This document shows, piece by piece, positions 45,261-52,966 of a stretch of DNA of 64,000 bases (the first letter of the stretch is position 1; every line of letters begins with the position of its first letter). The notes under the pieces were generated by a model. The model did no database searches, was not told where the DNA came from, and saw only the letters and a list, made by a program, of their open reading frames with translations. The position numbers and the translations under genes are program-made. This stretch comes from Hydrogenophaga aromaticivorans. Lineage in GTDB: Bacteria > Pseudomonadota > Gammaproteobacteria > Burkholderiales > Burkholderiaceae_C. The stretch covers positions 103,822-167,821 of the forward strand of contig NZ_VYGV01000004.1 of the NCBI RefSeq assembly GCF_013387465.1. Reading direction: 5' to 3'.

Positions 45261-45324
45261 GGCCGGCTTTGCCGGACGGCTGGTGTCGCCCCCTGGGGGG
45301 TGGCGCGAAGCGACGCGGGGTGGG
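45261..45324 (-). repeat. Dispersed C-rich palindromic repeat, copy 5
   Basis: Read on the minus strand: CCCCGCGTCGCTTCGCGCC, CCCCCC/GGGGG and CCGGCAAAGCCGG (45263-45275). It starts about 5-8 nt after the ytfE stop codon and separates ytfE from the ubiU promoter region. Confidence 0.72.
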
Positions 45325-45329
45325 CCAAA

Positions 45330-46052
45330 TCAAGCGCAGCCGCAAGCCGATCCGCACCCGGTCTGCACCTGGACCTCGAACTGCGGGAACAGCACGTTGT
45401 TCTCCAGGTGGATGTGGTTGATCAGGTCGTCGGACAGCTGCGCGATGCCGGCGTACAGCGCGCGCCAGGTGTTGCAGGCGCCGCGCGGCGGGTTGGCGTC
45501 GTCGGTGAGGGCCATCAGGCGTTCGAGCTGTGCGCCGTGACCGGTGTGTTCGTCGCGCATCACGTGGATCGGCCCCAGAGCCTGCGCGCCACCGCCGCTC
45601 TTGAACAGCGGGAACAGGATCTGTTCCTCCTTGTCCATGTGGTCCAGCAGCTCGGCTTCCATGGTCTCCAGGTGTTCGGCCAGTCCGGCCGGCACATCCG
45701 GGTTTTCGCGGTGCACCGCCTCCACGCGACGGGCCATGCGGATCAGCTCGGGCAGCTGCTCGCGGTGCACGGCGTGGTAACGCGCGAGGATGTGATCGAC
45801 CAGCGCTTCGGGCGACTCGGTCGCTGGCAGCTCGCTCGGGCGCTCCAGTTCCGCGAGTTCGGCGAGCACCGCGTCCAGTGGCAAGCCCTTGCTGGCACAG
45901 GCCTGCTGCAGCGGCACCTGGCCACCGCAGCAGAAGTCGAGCTTGAGGCGGCGGAAGACCGCGGTGGAGCCGGGCAGATCGACGGCGATCTGACCGATGG
46001 CCTGCTGGGCGCGGTCGGCGGTGGGGATGGCAACGGTGGCGGCGTGGTTCAT
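45330..46052 (-). CDS. ytfE: Iron-sulfur cluster repair di-iron protein (YtfE/RIC/ScdA)
   Basis: A 240-residue protein that repairs iron-sulfur clusters damaged by NO. The N-terminal ScdA domain has LDFCCGGQVPLQQACASKG. The hemerythrin-like di-iron domain (about 85-225) has the His/Glu ligands in ILARYHAVHREQLPEL, LLDHMDKEEQILFPLF, MRDEHTGHG and HIHLENNVLFPQF. The C-terminus carries an extra cysteine cluster, CGSACGCA. It is divergent from nsrR with NsrR-type palindromes between, the classic NO-stress arrangement. Confidence 0.95.
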   Translation of the reverse strand: MNHAATVAIPTADRAQQAIGQIAVDLPGSTAVFRRLKLDFCCGGQVPLQQACASKGLPLDAVLAELAELERPSELPATESPEALVDHILARYHAVHREQLPELIRMARRVEAVHRENPDVPAGLAEHLETMEAELLDHMDKEEQILFPLFKSGGGAQALGPIHVMRDEHTGHGAQLERLMALTDDANPPRGACNTWRALYAGIAQLSDDLINHIHLENNVLFPQFEVQVQTGCGSACGCA

Positions 46053-46096
46053 GGGGTTTCCTTAAATATTCACACTGAATTCATGTATTAAAAGAT

Positions 46097-46119
46097 AAAA
46101 TTCATTCGAGGTGAATATT
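46097..46119. promoter_or_regulatory. NsrR-type operator between ytfE and nsrR
   Basis: An 11-1-11 imperfect palindrome with AAAATTCATTC on one side and AGGTGAATATT on the other, resembling the NsrR consensus AAGATGCATTT-N-AAATGCATCTT at 16 of 22 positions by my count. A second weaker copy lies closer to ytfE, and AAATATTCAC (46064-46073) and GTGAATATTT (46111-46120) form an exact 10 bp inverted repeat enclosing both. It would repress ytfE and nsrR until NO is sensed. Confidence 0.65.
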
Positions 46120-46179
46120 TCCTCAGAACGACACGGGGTATCCGGAAGAACGATGCCCCCGCCTCCAGGAGATCCCGGC

Positions 46180-46656
46180 ATGCGACTGACCCACTGGAGC
46201 GACTACAGCTTGCGGGTGCTGATGTACTGCGCCGCCTGTGCGCAGCGCGAAAAGCCCGCCACCATCAGCGAGATCGCAGAGGCCCACGGCATCTCGCGCA
46301 GCCACCTGACCAAGATCGTGATGACGCTCTCGGGTCTGGGGCTGCTGGAGACCACGCGCGGTCGCGGCGGCGGCCTGCGCCTGCTCAGGCCGGCGCACGA
46401 AACCGTGCTGGGCACCGTGATCCGCCAGACCGAGACCGACTTCACGCTGGTCGAGTGTTTCGACAACGACCACAACACCTGCCGGCTCAACGGCTATTGC
46501 CGCCTCAAGGGCGCGCTGCAGCAGGCGATGGACAGCTACCTCGCGGTGCTCGACGGCCTGACGCTGGCCGATCTGCTGGAACCCATGCCAACACCGGTGG
46601 CCGGCGCGCGCAAGGTCGTGCACCTGAAGCACATCCCGGGTCTGCCCGATCTGTAG
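46180..46656 (+). CDS. nsrR: Rrf2 family NO-sensing repressor NsrR
   Basis: A 158-residue Rrf2 protein from ATG 46180 with an AGGAG site. The winged HTH (MRLTHWSDYSLRVLMYCA, ISEIAEAHGISRSHLTKIV) is followed by a cluster-binding loop with three cysteines in CFDNDHNTCRLNGYC. The ending LDGLTLADLLE is strongly NsrR-like. Its [2Fe-2S] or [4Fe-4S] cluster would be nitrosylated by NO, lifting repression. It is divergent from ytfE. A matching operator-like site also precedes ccoG. Confidence 0.93.
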   Translation: MRLTHWSDYSLRVLMYCAACAQREKPATISEIAEAHGISRSHLTKIVMTLSGLGLLETTRGRGGGLRLLRPAHETVLGTVIRQTETDFTLVECFDNDHNTCRLNGYCRLKGALQQAMDSYLAVLDGLTLADLLEPMPTPVAGARKVVHLKHIPGLPDL

Positions 46657-46811
46657 GAGCGCCTTGGCGGCCTCTCCCTTGGCGTCTCCGTCTGCCAGCC
46701 ACAGCGCTCATCGACCTCGGCGCCCTGCGGAAAAAAGTGGGTGACGCTGTCGATCTGGCGCGTTACCGTTCGTCGTGGTACTGGCGGCACCCACCCAAAG
46801 GAGAAATCACG

Positions 46812-47249
46812 ATGCGATTCATCATCACAGCACAGGCAGGCACGGACGACACGAAAACAGACCCGCCAACGGGTTTCGACGAAAAGCTCTTCACGGCCTA
46901 CATGCAGTTCAACGAAGCGATGCACCAGGCCGGCATCCTGGTGGCGTCCGAGGGATTGAACCCTGCCGCACGGGGCGCACGTGTCGCGGTTTCCCAGGGA
47001 CGGCGGCACCTCGTCGATGGCCCTTTCGCCGAATCGAAGGAACTCGTTGGCGGCTTCTACATCATCGATGTGAAGTCGCTTGAAGAAGCCATCGGGTGGG
47101 CGCTGCGCGCGCCCTCCGGATGGGGCTCAGACGACGTGCTGGAGATTCGCCAGCTGACCGGGCCAGGTGACATTCCGCCCGAGATCCTCGAGCTCATCAG
47201 ATCCGCCGCGCCGACCTGGAGCGCATCGGTCTGGCAGGCGAGAGCGTAG
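46812..47249 (+). CDS. YciI/DGPF family protein
   Basis: A 145-residue protein with the YCII fold. The hallmark VDGPFAESKELVGGFYIIDVKSLEEAIGWA (about 75-104) includes the DGPF sequence of the PhnB-associated DGPFAETKE group. The N-terminus MRFIITAQAGTDD replaces the usual MKYMLLI. The function is unknown; many are near ECF sigma factors, but none is seen here. ATG 46812 has a GGAG site. Confidence 0.9.
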   Translation: MRFIITAQAGTDDTKTDPPTGFDEKLFTAYMQFNEAMHQAGILVASEGLNPAARGARVAVSQGRRHLVDGPFAESKELVGGFYIIDVKSLEEAIGWALRAPSGWGSDDVLEIRQLTGPGDIPPEILELIRSAAPTWSASVWQARA

Positions 47250-47315
47250 GCCGCCGGGCTGGCCTGGTGCCCATGCGCCAGACCCTCGCGCAGAGCCTGC
47301 GTCAGGCGCACCGCG

Positions 47316-48740
47316 TCAATAACGTGGCACAACGAAGGTGCTTTTCACCTGAACCGGCTCGTGCACGCCGGCCGTGTCGGGTTCGATCTGGAATACCACC
47401 GGCAGCGTCTCACCGCCGTGGCGCTGGGCCCATTCCAGCGGCAGCACCAGCCGCACCGGCATGCTGGCGGTGCTGGTCGCGCCCACCGACAGCCCGGCGG
47501 CCGTGTCCAGCCGCAGGCCCTCCTGGCCTGAGACCCGCACGATGTAGCCCTGAGGCTGCTCCAGGCTGTTGGTGATCTGCAGCTGGTAGGTGTTCTCGAC
47601 GTCGCCGTTGCCGGTCTGGCGTGCCAGTGCGCCGCGGTCGCGGCTGACGGCCACGCCGTAGTCGGTGCGGTGGCCCACGCTCCAGATGAAGGCACTGCCC
47701 AGCGCCAGCAGCAGCGCCGCGTAGATCAGCACCCGCGGTCGCCAGATCCGCCGCAGCATGTGCGCGGGCGTCCAGCCCTGCTCGATGCCGTTGCCCGAGG
47801 AGTAGCGGATCAGGCCGGGTGCGTAGCCCATCTTGTCCATCACCTCGTCGCAGACGTCGATGCAGGCCGCGCAGGCGATGCATTCGTTCTGCAGGCCGTT
47901 GCGGATGTCGATGCCGGTCGGGCAGACCTGCACACACAGCGTGCAGTCGATGCAGTCGCCCAGGCCCAGCGCCTTGGGGTCGGCCTTGCGCGAGCGCGCA
48001 CCGCGGTTCTCGCCCCGCTTCGTGTCGTAGGCGATGACCATCGAATCCATGTCGATCAGCGCGCTCTGGAAGCGCGCGTAGGGACACATGTATTTGCAGA
48101 CCTGCTCGCGCATGAAGCCGGCGTTGCCGTAGGTGGCGAAGCCGTAGAAGAAGACCCAGAACGTGGCCCAGGGTGTGAGCGTCAGCGCCAGGGTCTGTTC
48201 GGCCAGGCTGTGGATGGGGATGAAATAGCCGACGAAGCTGAAACCGGTGAACAGGGCGATGGCGATCCAGGCCGCCTGCTTGCCCGTCTTGCGCAGCAGC
48301 TTCTCCAGCCCCCAGGGCCGCGCGTCCAGCCGCAGGCGCGCGCTGCGGTCGCCTTCGATGCGCCGCTCGACCCAGAGGAAGATCTCGGTGTAGACCGTCT
48401 GAGGGCAGGCGTAGCCACACCAGACACGGCCGGCGATGGCGGTGACGAAGAACAAGCCCAACGCCGACAGCACCAGCAGCGCCGCAAGGTAGATGAAATC
48501 CTGCGGCTGCAGCACCAGCCCGAACACATAGAAGTGCCGCTCTTCCAGATCAAACAGCACCGCCTGCCGGTCGTTCCAGCGCAGCCAGGGCAGGCCGTAG
48601 AACACGATCTGGGTCAGCCAGACCATCACCCAGCGCCAGCGCGCAAAGCGTCCGCTCACCGAGCGCGGGTAGATCTTCTGCTGCTGGTCCAGCAAGGGAA
48701 AGAACACCGGCTGGGCCGCCGGTTCGGGTGGATTTGACAT
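47316..48740 (-). CDS. ccoG: Cytochrome c oxidase accessory protein CcoG (RdxA/FixG)
   Basis: A 474-residue membrane iron-sulfur protein needed for cbb3 oxidase assembly, where it reduces Cu2+. N-terminal helices carry VWCGYACPQTVYTEIF and CKYMCPYARFQ. Two ferredoxin motifs follow: CIDCTLCVQVCPTGIDIR and CIACAACIDVCDEVM. A further helix and a C-terminal Ig-like FixG domain (about 360-474) complete it. No ccoNOPQ or ccoI genes are nearby. An NsrR-type site lies just 18 bp upstream of the ATG, suggesting NO control. Confidence 0.94.
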   Translation of the reverse strand: MSNPPEPAAQPVFFPLLDQQQKIYPRSVSGRFARWRWVMVWLTQIVFYGLPWLRWNDRQAVLFDLEERHFYVFGLVLQPQDFIYLAALLVLSALGLFFVTAIAGRVWCGYACPQTVYTEIFLWVERRIEGDRSARLRLDARPWGLEKLLRKTGKQAAWIAIALFTGFSFVGYFIPIHSLAEQTLALTLTPWATFWVFFYGFATYGNAGFMREQVCKYMCPYARFQSALIDMDSMVIAYDTKRGENRGARSRKADPKALGLGDCIDCTLCVQVCPTGIDIRNGLQNECIACAACIDVCDEVMDKMGYAPGLIRYSSGNGIEQGWTPAHMLRRIWRPRVLIYAALLLALGSAFIWSVGHRTDYGVAVSRDRGALARQTGNGDVENTYQLQITNSLEQPQGYIVRVSGQEGLRLDTAAGLSVGATSTASMPVRLVLPLEWAQRHGGETLPVVFQIEPDTAGVHEPVQVKSTFVVPRY

Positions 48741-48757
48741 GGCATCGATGGCACGAA

Positions 48758-48780
48758 AAGATGCATTTTAAGTGCATATT
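48758..48780. promoter_or_regulatory. NsrR-type operator upstream of ccoG, divergent from narX
   Basis: AAGATGCATTT-T-AAGTGCATATT agrees with the 23 bp NsrR consensus (AAGATGCATTT-N-AAATGCATCTT) at 20 of 22 fixed positions. It ends 18 bp before the ccoG ATG and about 100 bp from the narX ATG. It is the better of the two NsrR-like sites in the window. Confidence 0.75.
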
Positions 48781-48882
48781 AATTTCATGATCGGGCGCCG
48801 TGCAAACCCTTGCCCGCGCCGGGGTCTCCGGCCCCGGGCGTGCAACTTGCTGGTATCGGGGTCGGTACAAAGCCGCTAACCT

Positions 48883-50820
48883 ATGGCCATGGCATCCACC
48901 GTTTCGCTCTCGATCAAGCTGATCCGCATCGGCGCCGGCCTGCTGGTCATCGCGCTGGCCTCGATCGGCCTCACGCTGTGGGTGACCTGGCAGCTCGAAG
49001 GTGGCGCGGCGGCGGTGAACGAGGCCGGGCGCATGCGCATGCAGACCTGGCGCCTCAACAGCTCGGTGGCGGCCCAGCTGCCGGCCAGCGACATCAACGC
49101 CCTGGTGGCGCAGTTCGATCAAAGCCTGGGCCTGCTGCGCAGCGGCGACCCGAGCCGCCCGCTGTTCGTGCCCTGGAACGACGAGGTGAGCCGGCAGTTC
49201 GTCATGGTGGAAGCGCTCTGGCAGAACCAGCGCCCGCTGTGGCTGGGCGAGGTGCCGCCCGATGCCGCTCGCTCGCTGCAGGCCGCGGGCGAGTTCGTCG
49301 ACGCGATCGACGGCTTCGTGCTGGTGATCGAGAAACAGCTCTCGGGCTACACCGCCATCCTCAACCTGTTCCAGTTCGTGATGATGGCGCTGGCCATCGG
49401 CAGCGCGGTGATCATGCTCTACACCGGCTACCTCTACGTGATCAACCCGCTGGCGCACCTGCGCAGGGTGCTGGCGCGGGTCGAGGCGGGCGAGTTCGGC
49501 ACCCGCATCGACGTCGACACGCAGGACGAATTTGGCCAGGTGGCCGCCGGTTTCAACCGCATGGCCAGCACCCTGCAGTCGCTTTACGAAGGGCTGGAGG
49601 CCAAGGTGCAGGCCAAGACGCAGCGCATCGAGGCGCAGCGCGCCCGGCTGGAAGCGCTGTACGAGGTGAGTGCCTTTCTCGCGCAGTCCAATACCATCGA
49701 GGAACTCTCGCGCGGCTTTTCGCAGCGCGTGCGCCAGGTCATGAAGGCCGACGCGGTGGCGGTGCGCTGGTCCGACGAAGCCAACCAGCGTTACCTGATG
49801 CTGGCCTCCGACTGTTTCCCGCAGGAGATGCAGGAGGAAGAGCGCAGCCTGCTGGCCGGCGCCTGCGCCTGTGGCAACCTGCAGCCCGACGCCCGCACGC
49901 GCGTCATCCCCATCCACACCCACGACGCAGCGCCCATGCGGCATTGCGCGCGCGCGGGCTATGAAAGCCTGGTGAGCGTGCCGGTGCGCCTGCAGCAGCG
50001 GCTGATCGGCGAGATCGACCTGTTCTTCCGCAGCGACGTGCAGCTCAACGCCGACGAGACAGAGCTGCTCGACGCGCTCGCCAGCCACCTGGCCAGCGCG
50101 CTGGAAGGCCTGCGCGCGGCGGCGCTGGAGCGCGAGGCCGCGGTGGGCGAAGAGCGTGCCCTGCTGGCGCGCGAGCTGCACGATTCGATCGCCCAGTCGC
50201 TCGCGTTCCTGAAGATCCAGACCGGCCTGCTGCGCAGCGCGGTGCAGAAGCAGCAGCCGGACAAGGTGAGTTCCACACTGGACGAGCTCGATGCCGGTCT
50301 GAAGGAGAGCATCAACGACGTGCGCGAACTGCTGGTGCACTTCCGCACCCGCACCAACACCGACGACATCGAGGCCGCGCTGCAGGAAACGCTGCAGAAG
50401 TTCCAGCACCAGACCGGCCTGCCCACGCGCCTGCAGCTCGAAGGGCAGGGCCTGCCACTGCCGGCCGACGTGCAGGTGCAGGTGCTGCACGTGCTGCAGG
50501 AAGCGCTGTCCAACGTGCGCAAGCACGCGGGCGCCAGCCACGTCAGCCTCGATGTGCACAAGGCCGCGCGCTGGCGCTTTGCCGTGCGCGACAATGGCGC
50601 CGGCTTCGACACCGCCCAGCAGCGCAGCGAGAACCACGTCGGCATGAAGATCATGCGCGAGCGCGCCGAACGCATCGGCGCCAGCGTGGAACTGGTGTCC
50701 AGCCCCGGCCAGGGCACCACGGTGACCCTGACCCTGCCCCCGTACCCGGTGAGCGGCCGTGGCATTGGCACGCTGGGCCTGAACCTGCAAGAACTGTCCG
50801 AGACCCTGCCCGCCCCATGA
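48883..50820 (+). CDS. narX: Nitrate/nitrite sensor histidine kinase NarX
   Basis: A 645-residue kinase (ATG 48889 is an alternative start). TM1 (about 13-37) is followed by the periplasmic nitrate-binding P-box NEAGRMRMQTWRL (about 46-58). TM2 lies at about 165-188, then HAMP, a GAF-like domain with the cysteine cluster GACACGN, and a HisKA_3 domain with His433 in LARELHDSIAQSL. The ATPase domain has EALSNVRKHAGA and VRDNGAGFD. It phosphorylates NarL, whose gene overlaps its stop. Confidence 0.95.
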   Translation: MAMASTVSLSIKLIRIGAGLLVIALASIGLTLWVTWQLEGGAAAVNEAGRMRMQTWRLNSSVAAQLPASDINALVAQFDQSLGLLRSGDPSRPLFVPWNDEVSRQFVMVEALWQNQRPLWLGEVPPDAARSLQAAGEFVDAIDGFVLVIEKQLSGYTAILNLFQFVMMALAIGSAVIMLYTGYLYVINPLAHLRRVLARVEAGEFGTRIDVDTQDEFGQVAAGFNRMASTLQSLYEGLEAKVQAKTQRIEAQRARLEALYEVSAFLAQSNTIEELSRGFSQRVRQVMKADAVAVRWSDEANQRYLMLASDCFPQEMQEEERSLLAGACACGNLQPDARTRVIPIHTHDAAPMRHCARAGYESLVSVPVRLQQRLIGEIDLFFRSDVQLNADETELLDALASHLASALEGLRAAALEREAAVGEERALLARELHDSIAQSLAFLKIQTGLLRSAVQKQQPDKVSSTLDELDAGLKESINDVRELLVHFRTRTNTDDIEAALQETLQKFQHQTGLPTRLQLEGQGLPLPADVQVQVLHVLQEALSNVRKHAGASHVSLDVHKAARWRFAVRDNGAGFDTAQQRSENHVGMKIMRERAERIGASVELVSSPGQGTTVTLTLPPYPVSGRGIGTLGLNLQELSETLPAP

Positions 50821-51503
50821 CCCATGCACCCGCGCCCCGCATCCAGCTGCTGCTGGTCGACGACCACAACCTCTTTCGCCGCGGCTTGCGGGCCCTGCTG
50901 TCGCAGGACGAGCGCTTCGAGGTGGTCTGCGAGGCGGGCGACATCGGCGAGGCCTTGCGCTGCCTGGCGCAGGCGCCCAGACCCGATGTCATCCTGCTCG
51001 ACAACCACCTGCCCGGTGTGCGCGGGGTGGACGCCATTCCCGCGCTGAAAGACGCCGCGCCGGGCGCGCGCATCCTGATGCTCACCGTGAGCGAAAACGA
51101 AGACGACCTGGCCGCCGCCCTGCGCGCCGGCGCCGACGGCTACCTGCTCAAGACGGTGGAGTCCGACCACCTGGGCGACACCATCGTCAAGGTGCTCGAC
51201 GGTGAATCCGTGATCAGCCCAGAGATGCTGACCAAGCTGGTCTCGGTGTTCCGTGCCCGACCAGCCGAAAGCGCGCCGGCCCCCCTGGAACCGGCCAGCG
51301 GCCCATCGCCCGACCTGCTCTCGCCGCGCGAGCGCGAGATCCTGCTGCTGATCGCGCGAGGCGACAGCAACAAACTGATCGCGCGCGCGCTCGACATCGC
51401 CGAGACCACGGTGAAGATCCACGTGCAGCACATCCTGCGCAAGCTGGGTCTGAGCTCGCGCGTGCAGGCTGCGGTCTATGCGACCGCGCATGGGCTGGCC
51501 TGA
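50817..51503 (+). CDS. narL: Response regulator NarL
   Basis: A 228-residue regulator. The receiver domain has VDDHNLFRRG, Asp62 in ILLDNHLPG and LKTVESDHL (Lys). A LuxR-type HTH (about 160-225) has LLSPREREILLLIARGDSNKLIARALDIAETTVKIHVQHI. It activates nitrate respiration genes when nitrate is present. ATG 50817 overlaps the narX stop (ATGA). The narK1 promoter region starts just after. Confidence 0.95.
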   Translation: MTHAPAPRIQLLLVDDHNLFRRGLRALLSQDERFEVVCEAGDIGEALRCLAQAPRPDVILLDNHLPGVRGVDAIPALKDAAPGARILMLTVSENEDDLAAALRAGADGYLLKTVESDHLGDTIVKVLDGESVISPEMLTKLVSVFRARPAESAPAPLEPASGPSPDLLSPREREILLLIARGDSNKLIARALDIAETTVKIHVQHILRKLGLSSRVQAAVYATAHGLA

Positions 51504-51510
51504 AATCCAC

Positions 51511-51588
51511 TTGATCCACATCAAGTCGGTGTGATTCCGGCCCTGGGGTAGTTCTTCCGGACGATGGCCGCTGTGGCGACCATCGTCC
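51511..51588 (+). promoter_or_regulatory. FNR box and leader hairpin upstream of narK1
   Basis: TTGATCCACATCAA (51511-51524) is a consensus FNR box, 150 bp before the narK1 ATG; class II activation would start transcription near 51,559. A partial NarL heptamer (TACCCCA on the minus strand, 51544-51550) follows. The inverted repeat GGACGATGG/CCATCGTCC (51559-51567 and 51580-51588) would fold at the 5' end of the transcript. Anoxia-dependent expression of narK1K2 is the likely result. Confidence 0.75.
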
Positions 51589-51673
51589 TTCTGCTGCGTG
51601 CCGGGCACCCTCCGGCGGATGTTCGGCGCGGGGGAAAAAACGGACAGTCATGCCATGTCTCTGGAGAAAGAAC

Positions 51674-52942
51674 ATGGCCTCTGAACTTCGAAATCAACGG
51701 AAAGCCTGGTCGGTGCTGATCGTCAGCACCCTGGCTTTCACCGTCTGCTTCATGGTGTGGATGATGTTTGGCGTCATCGGCATCCCGATCAAGAAAGCGC
51801 TCGACCTCAATTCCACGCAGTTCGGCCTGCTGATGGCCACGCCGGTGCTGACCGGCTCGCTGGTGCGCGTGCCGCTGGGCATCTGGACCGACCGCTACGG
51901 CGGCCGCATCGTGATGGCCATCCTGATGGCGCTCACCGTGCCCGCGATCTGGATGATGAGCTACGCCACCGCCTACTGGCACTTCCTCACCATCGGCCTC
52001 TTCGTCGGCCTGGCCGGCGGCTCGTTCTCGGTCGGCACGCCCTATGTGGCTCGCTGGTTTCCGAAAAACCGCCAGGGCATGGCGATGGGCGTGTACGGCG
52101 CGGGCAACTCGGGTGCCGCGGTCAACAAATTCGTCGCCCCGGTGCTGCTGGTGGCCTTCGGCTGGACCATGGTGCCGCAGGTCTACGCGGCCATCATGCT
52201 GGGCACGGTGATCCTGTTCTGGCTCTTCAGCCACAGCGACCCCTCGCACCTGGTGCCGAGCAACGTGACCTTCAAGGACCAGCTCAAGGCGCTGAAGGAC
52301 CCCAAGGTCATCAAGTACTGCCAGTACTACAGCATCGTGTTCGGTGGCTACGTGGCCCTGAGCCTGTGGATGGTGCAGTACTACGTCGGCGAGTTCGGCC
52401 TCGACATCCGCGTCGCCGCCCTGCTGGCCGCGGCGTTCTCGCTGCCCGGCGGCGTGCTGCGCGCCATCGGCGGCATCCTGTCGGACAAGTTCGGCGCCCA
52501 CAAGGTCACCTGGTGGGTGATGTGGGTCAGCTGGATCTGCCTGTTCCTGCTGAGCTACCCGCAGACCGATTTCACCATCATGACGGTCAACGGTCCGCAG
52601 TCCTTCCACATCGGCCTGAACGTCTACACCTTCACCGGCCTGATGTTCATCCTCGGCATTTCCTGGGCCTTCGGCAAGGCCAGCGTCTTCAAGTACATCA
52701 GCGACGACTACCCGAAGAACATCGGCGCCATCAGCGGCATCGTCGGCCTGGCCGGCGGCATGGGCGGCTTCGTGTTGCCGATCATGTTCGGCGCGCTGAT
52801 GGACCTGACCGGCATTCGCTCCAGCGCCTTCATGCTGATGTACGGCGTGGTCTGGGTCTCGCTGATCTGGATGTACTGGACCGAAGTGCGCAAGACCCCC
52901 GTCATGGGCACGGAGGCCAAATCCTTTTCCCTTCAGAACTGA
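51674..52942 (+). CDS. narK1: NarK1-type nitrate transporter (MFS)
   Basis: A 422-residue, 12-helix major facilitator. The N-terminal half has FTVCFMVWMMFGVIGIPI and GTPYVARWFPKNRQGMAMGVYGAGNSGAAVN, a nitrate signature. The second half has YYVGEFGLDIRVAALLAAAFSLPGG and SGIVGLAGGMGGFVLPI. NarK1-type proteins take up nitrate by proton symport. ATG 51674 has a GGAGAAAG site. It is the first gene after narXL and is followed 24 bp later by narK2. Confidence 0.93.
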   Translation: MASELRNQRKAWSVLIVSTLAFTVCFMVWMMFGVIGIPIKKALDLNSTQFGLLMATPVLTGSLVRVPLGIWTDRYGGRIVMAILMALTVPAIWMMSYATAYWHFLTIGLFVGLAGGSFSVGTPYVARWFPKNRQGMAMGVYGAGNSGAAVNKFVAPVLLVAFGWTMVPQVYAAIMLGTVILFWLFSHSDPSHLVPSNVTFKDQLKALKDPKVIKYCQYYSIVFGGYVALSLWMVQYYVGEFGLDIRVAALLAAAFSLPGGVLRAIGGILSDKFGAHKVTWWVMWVSWICLFLLSYPQTDFTIMTVNGPQSFHIGLNVYTFTGLMFILGISWAFGKASVFKYISDDYPKNIGAISGIVGLAGGMGGFVLPIMFGALMDLTGIRSSAFMLMYGVVWVSLIWMYWTEVRKTPVMGTEAKSFSLQN

Positions 52943-52966
52943 CCCCTGCGGTCGGCACACACCACC

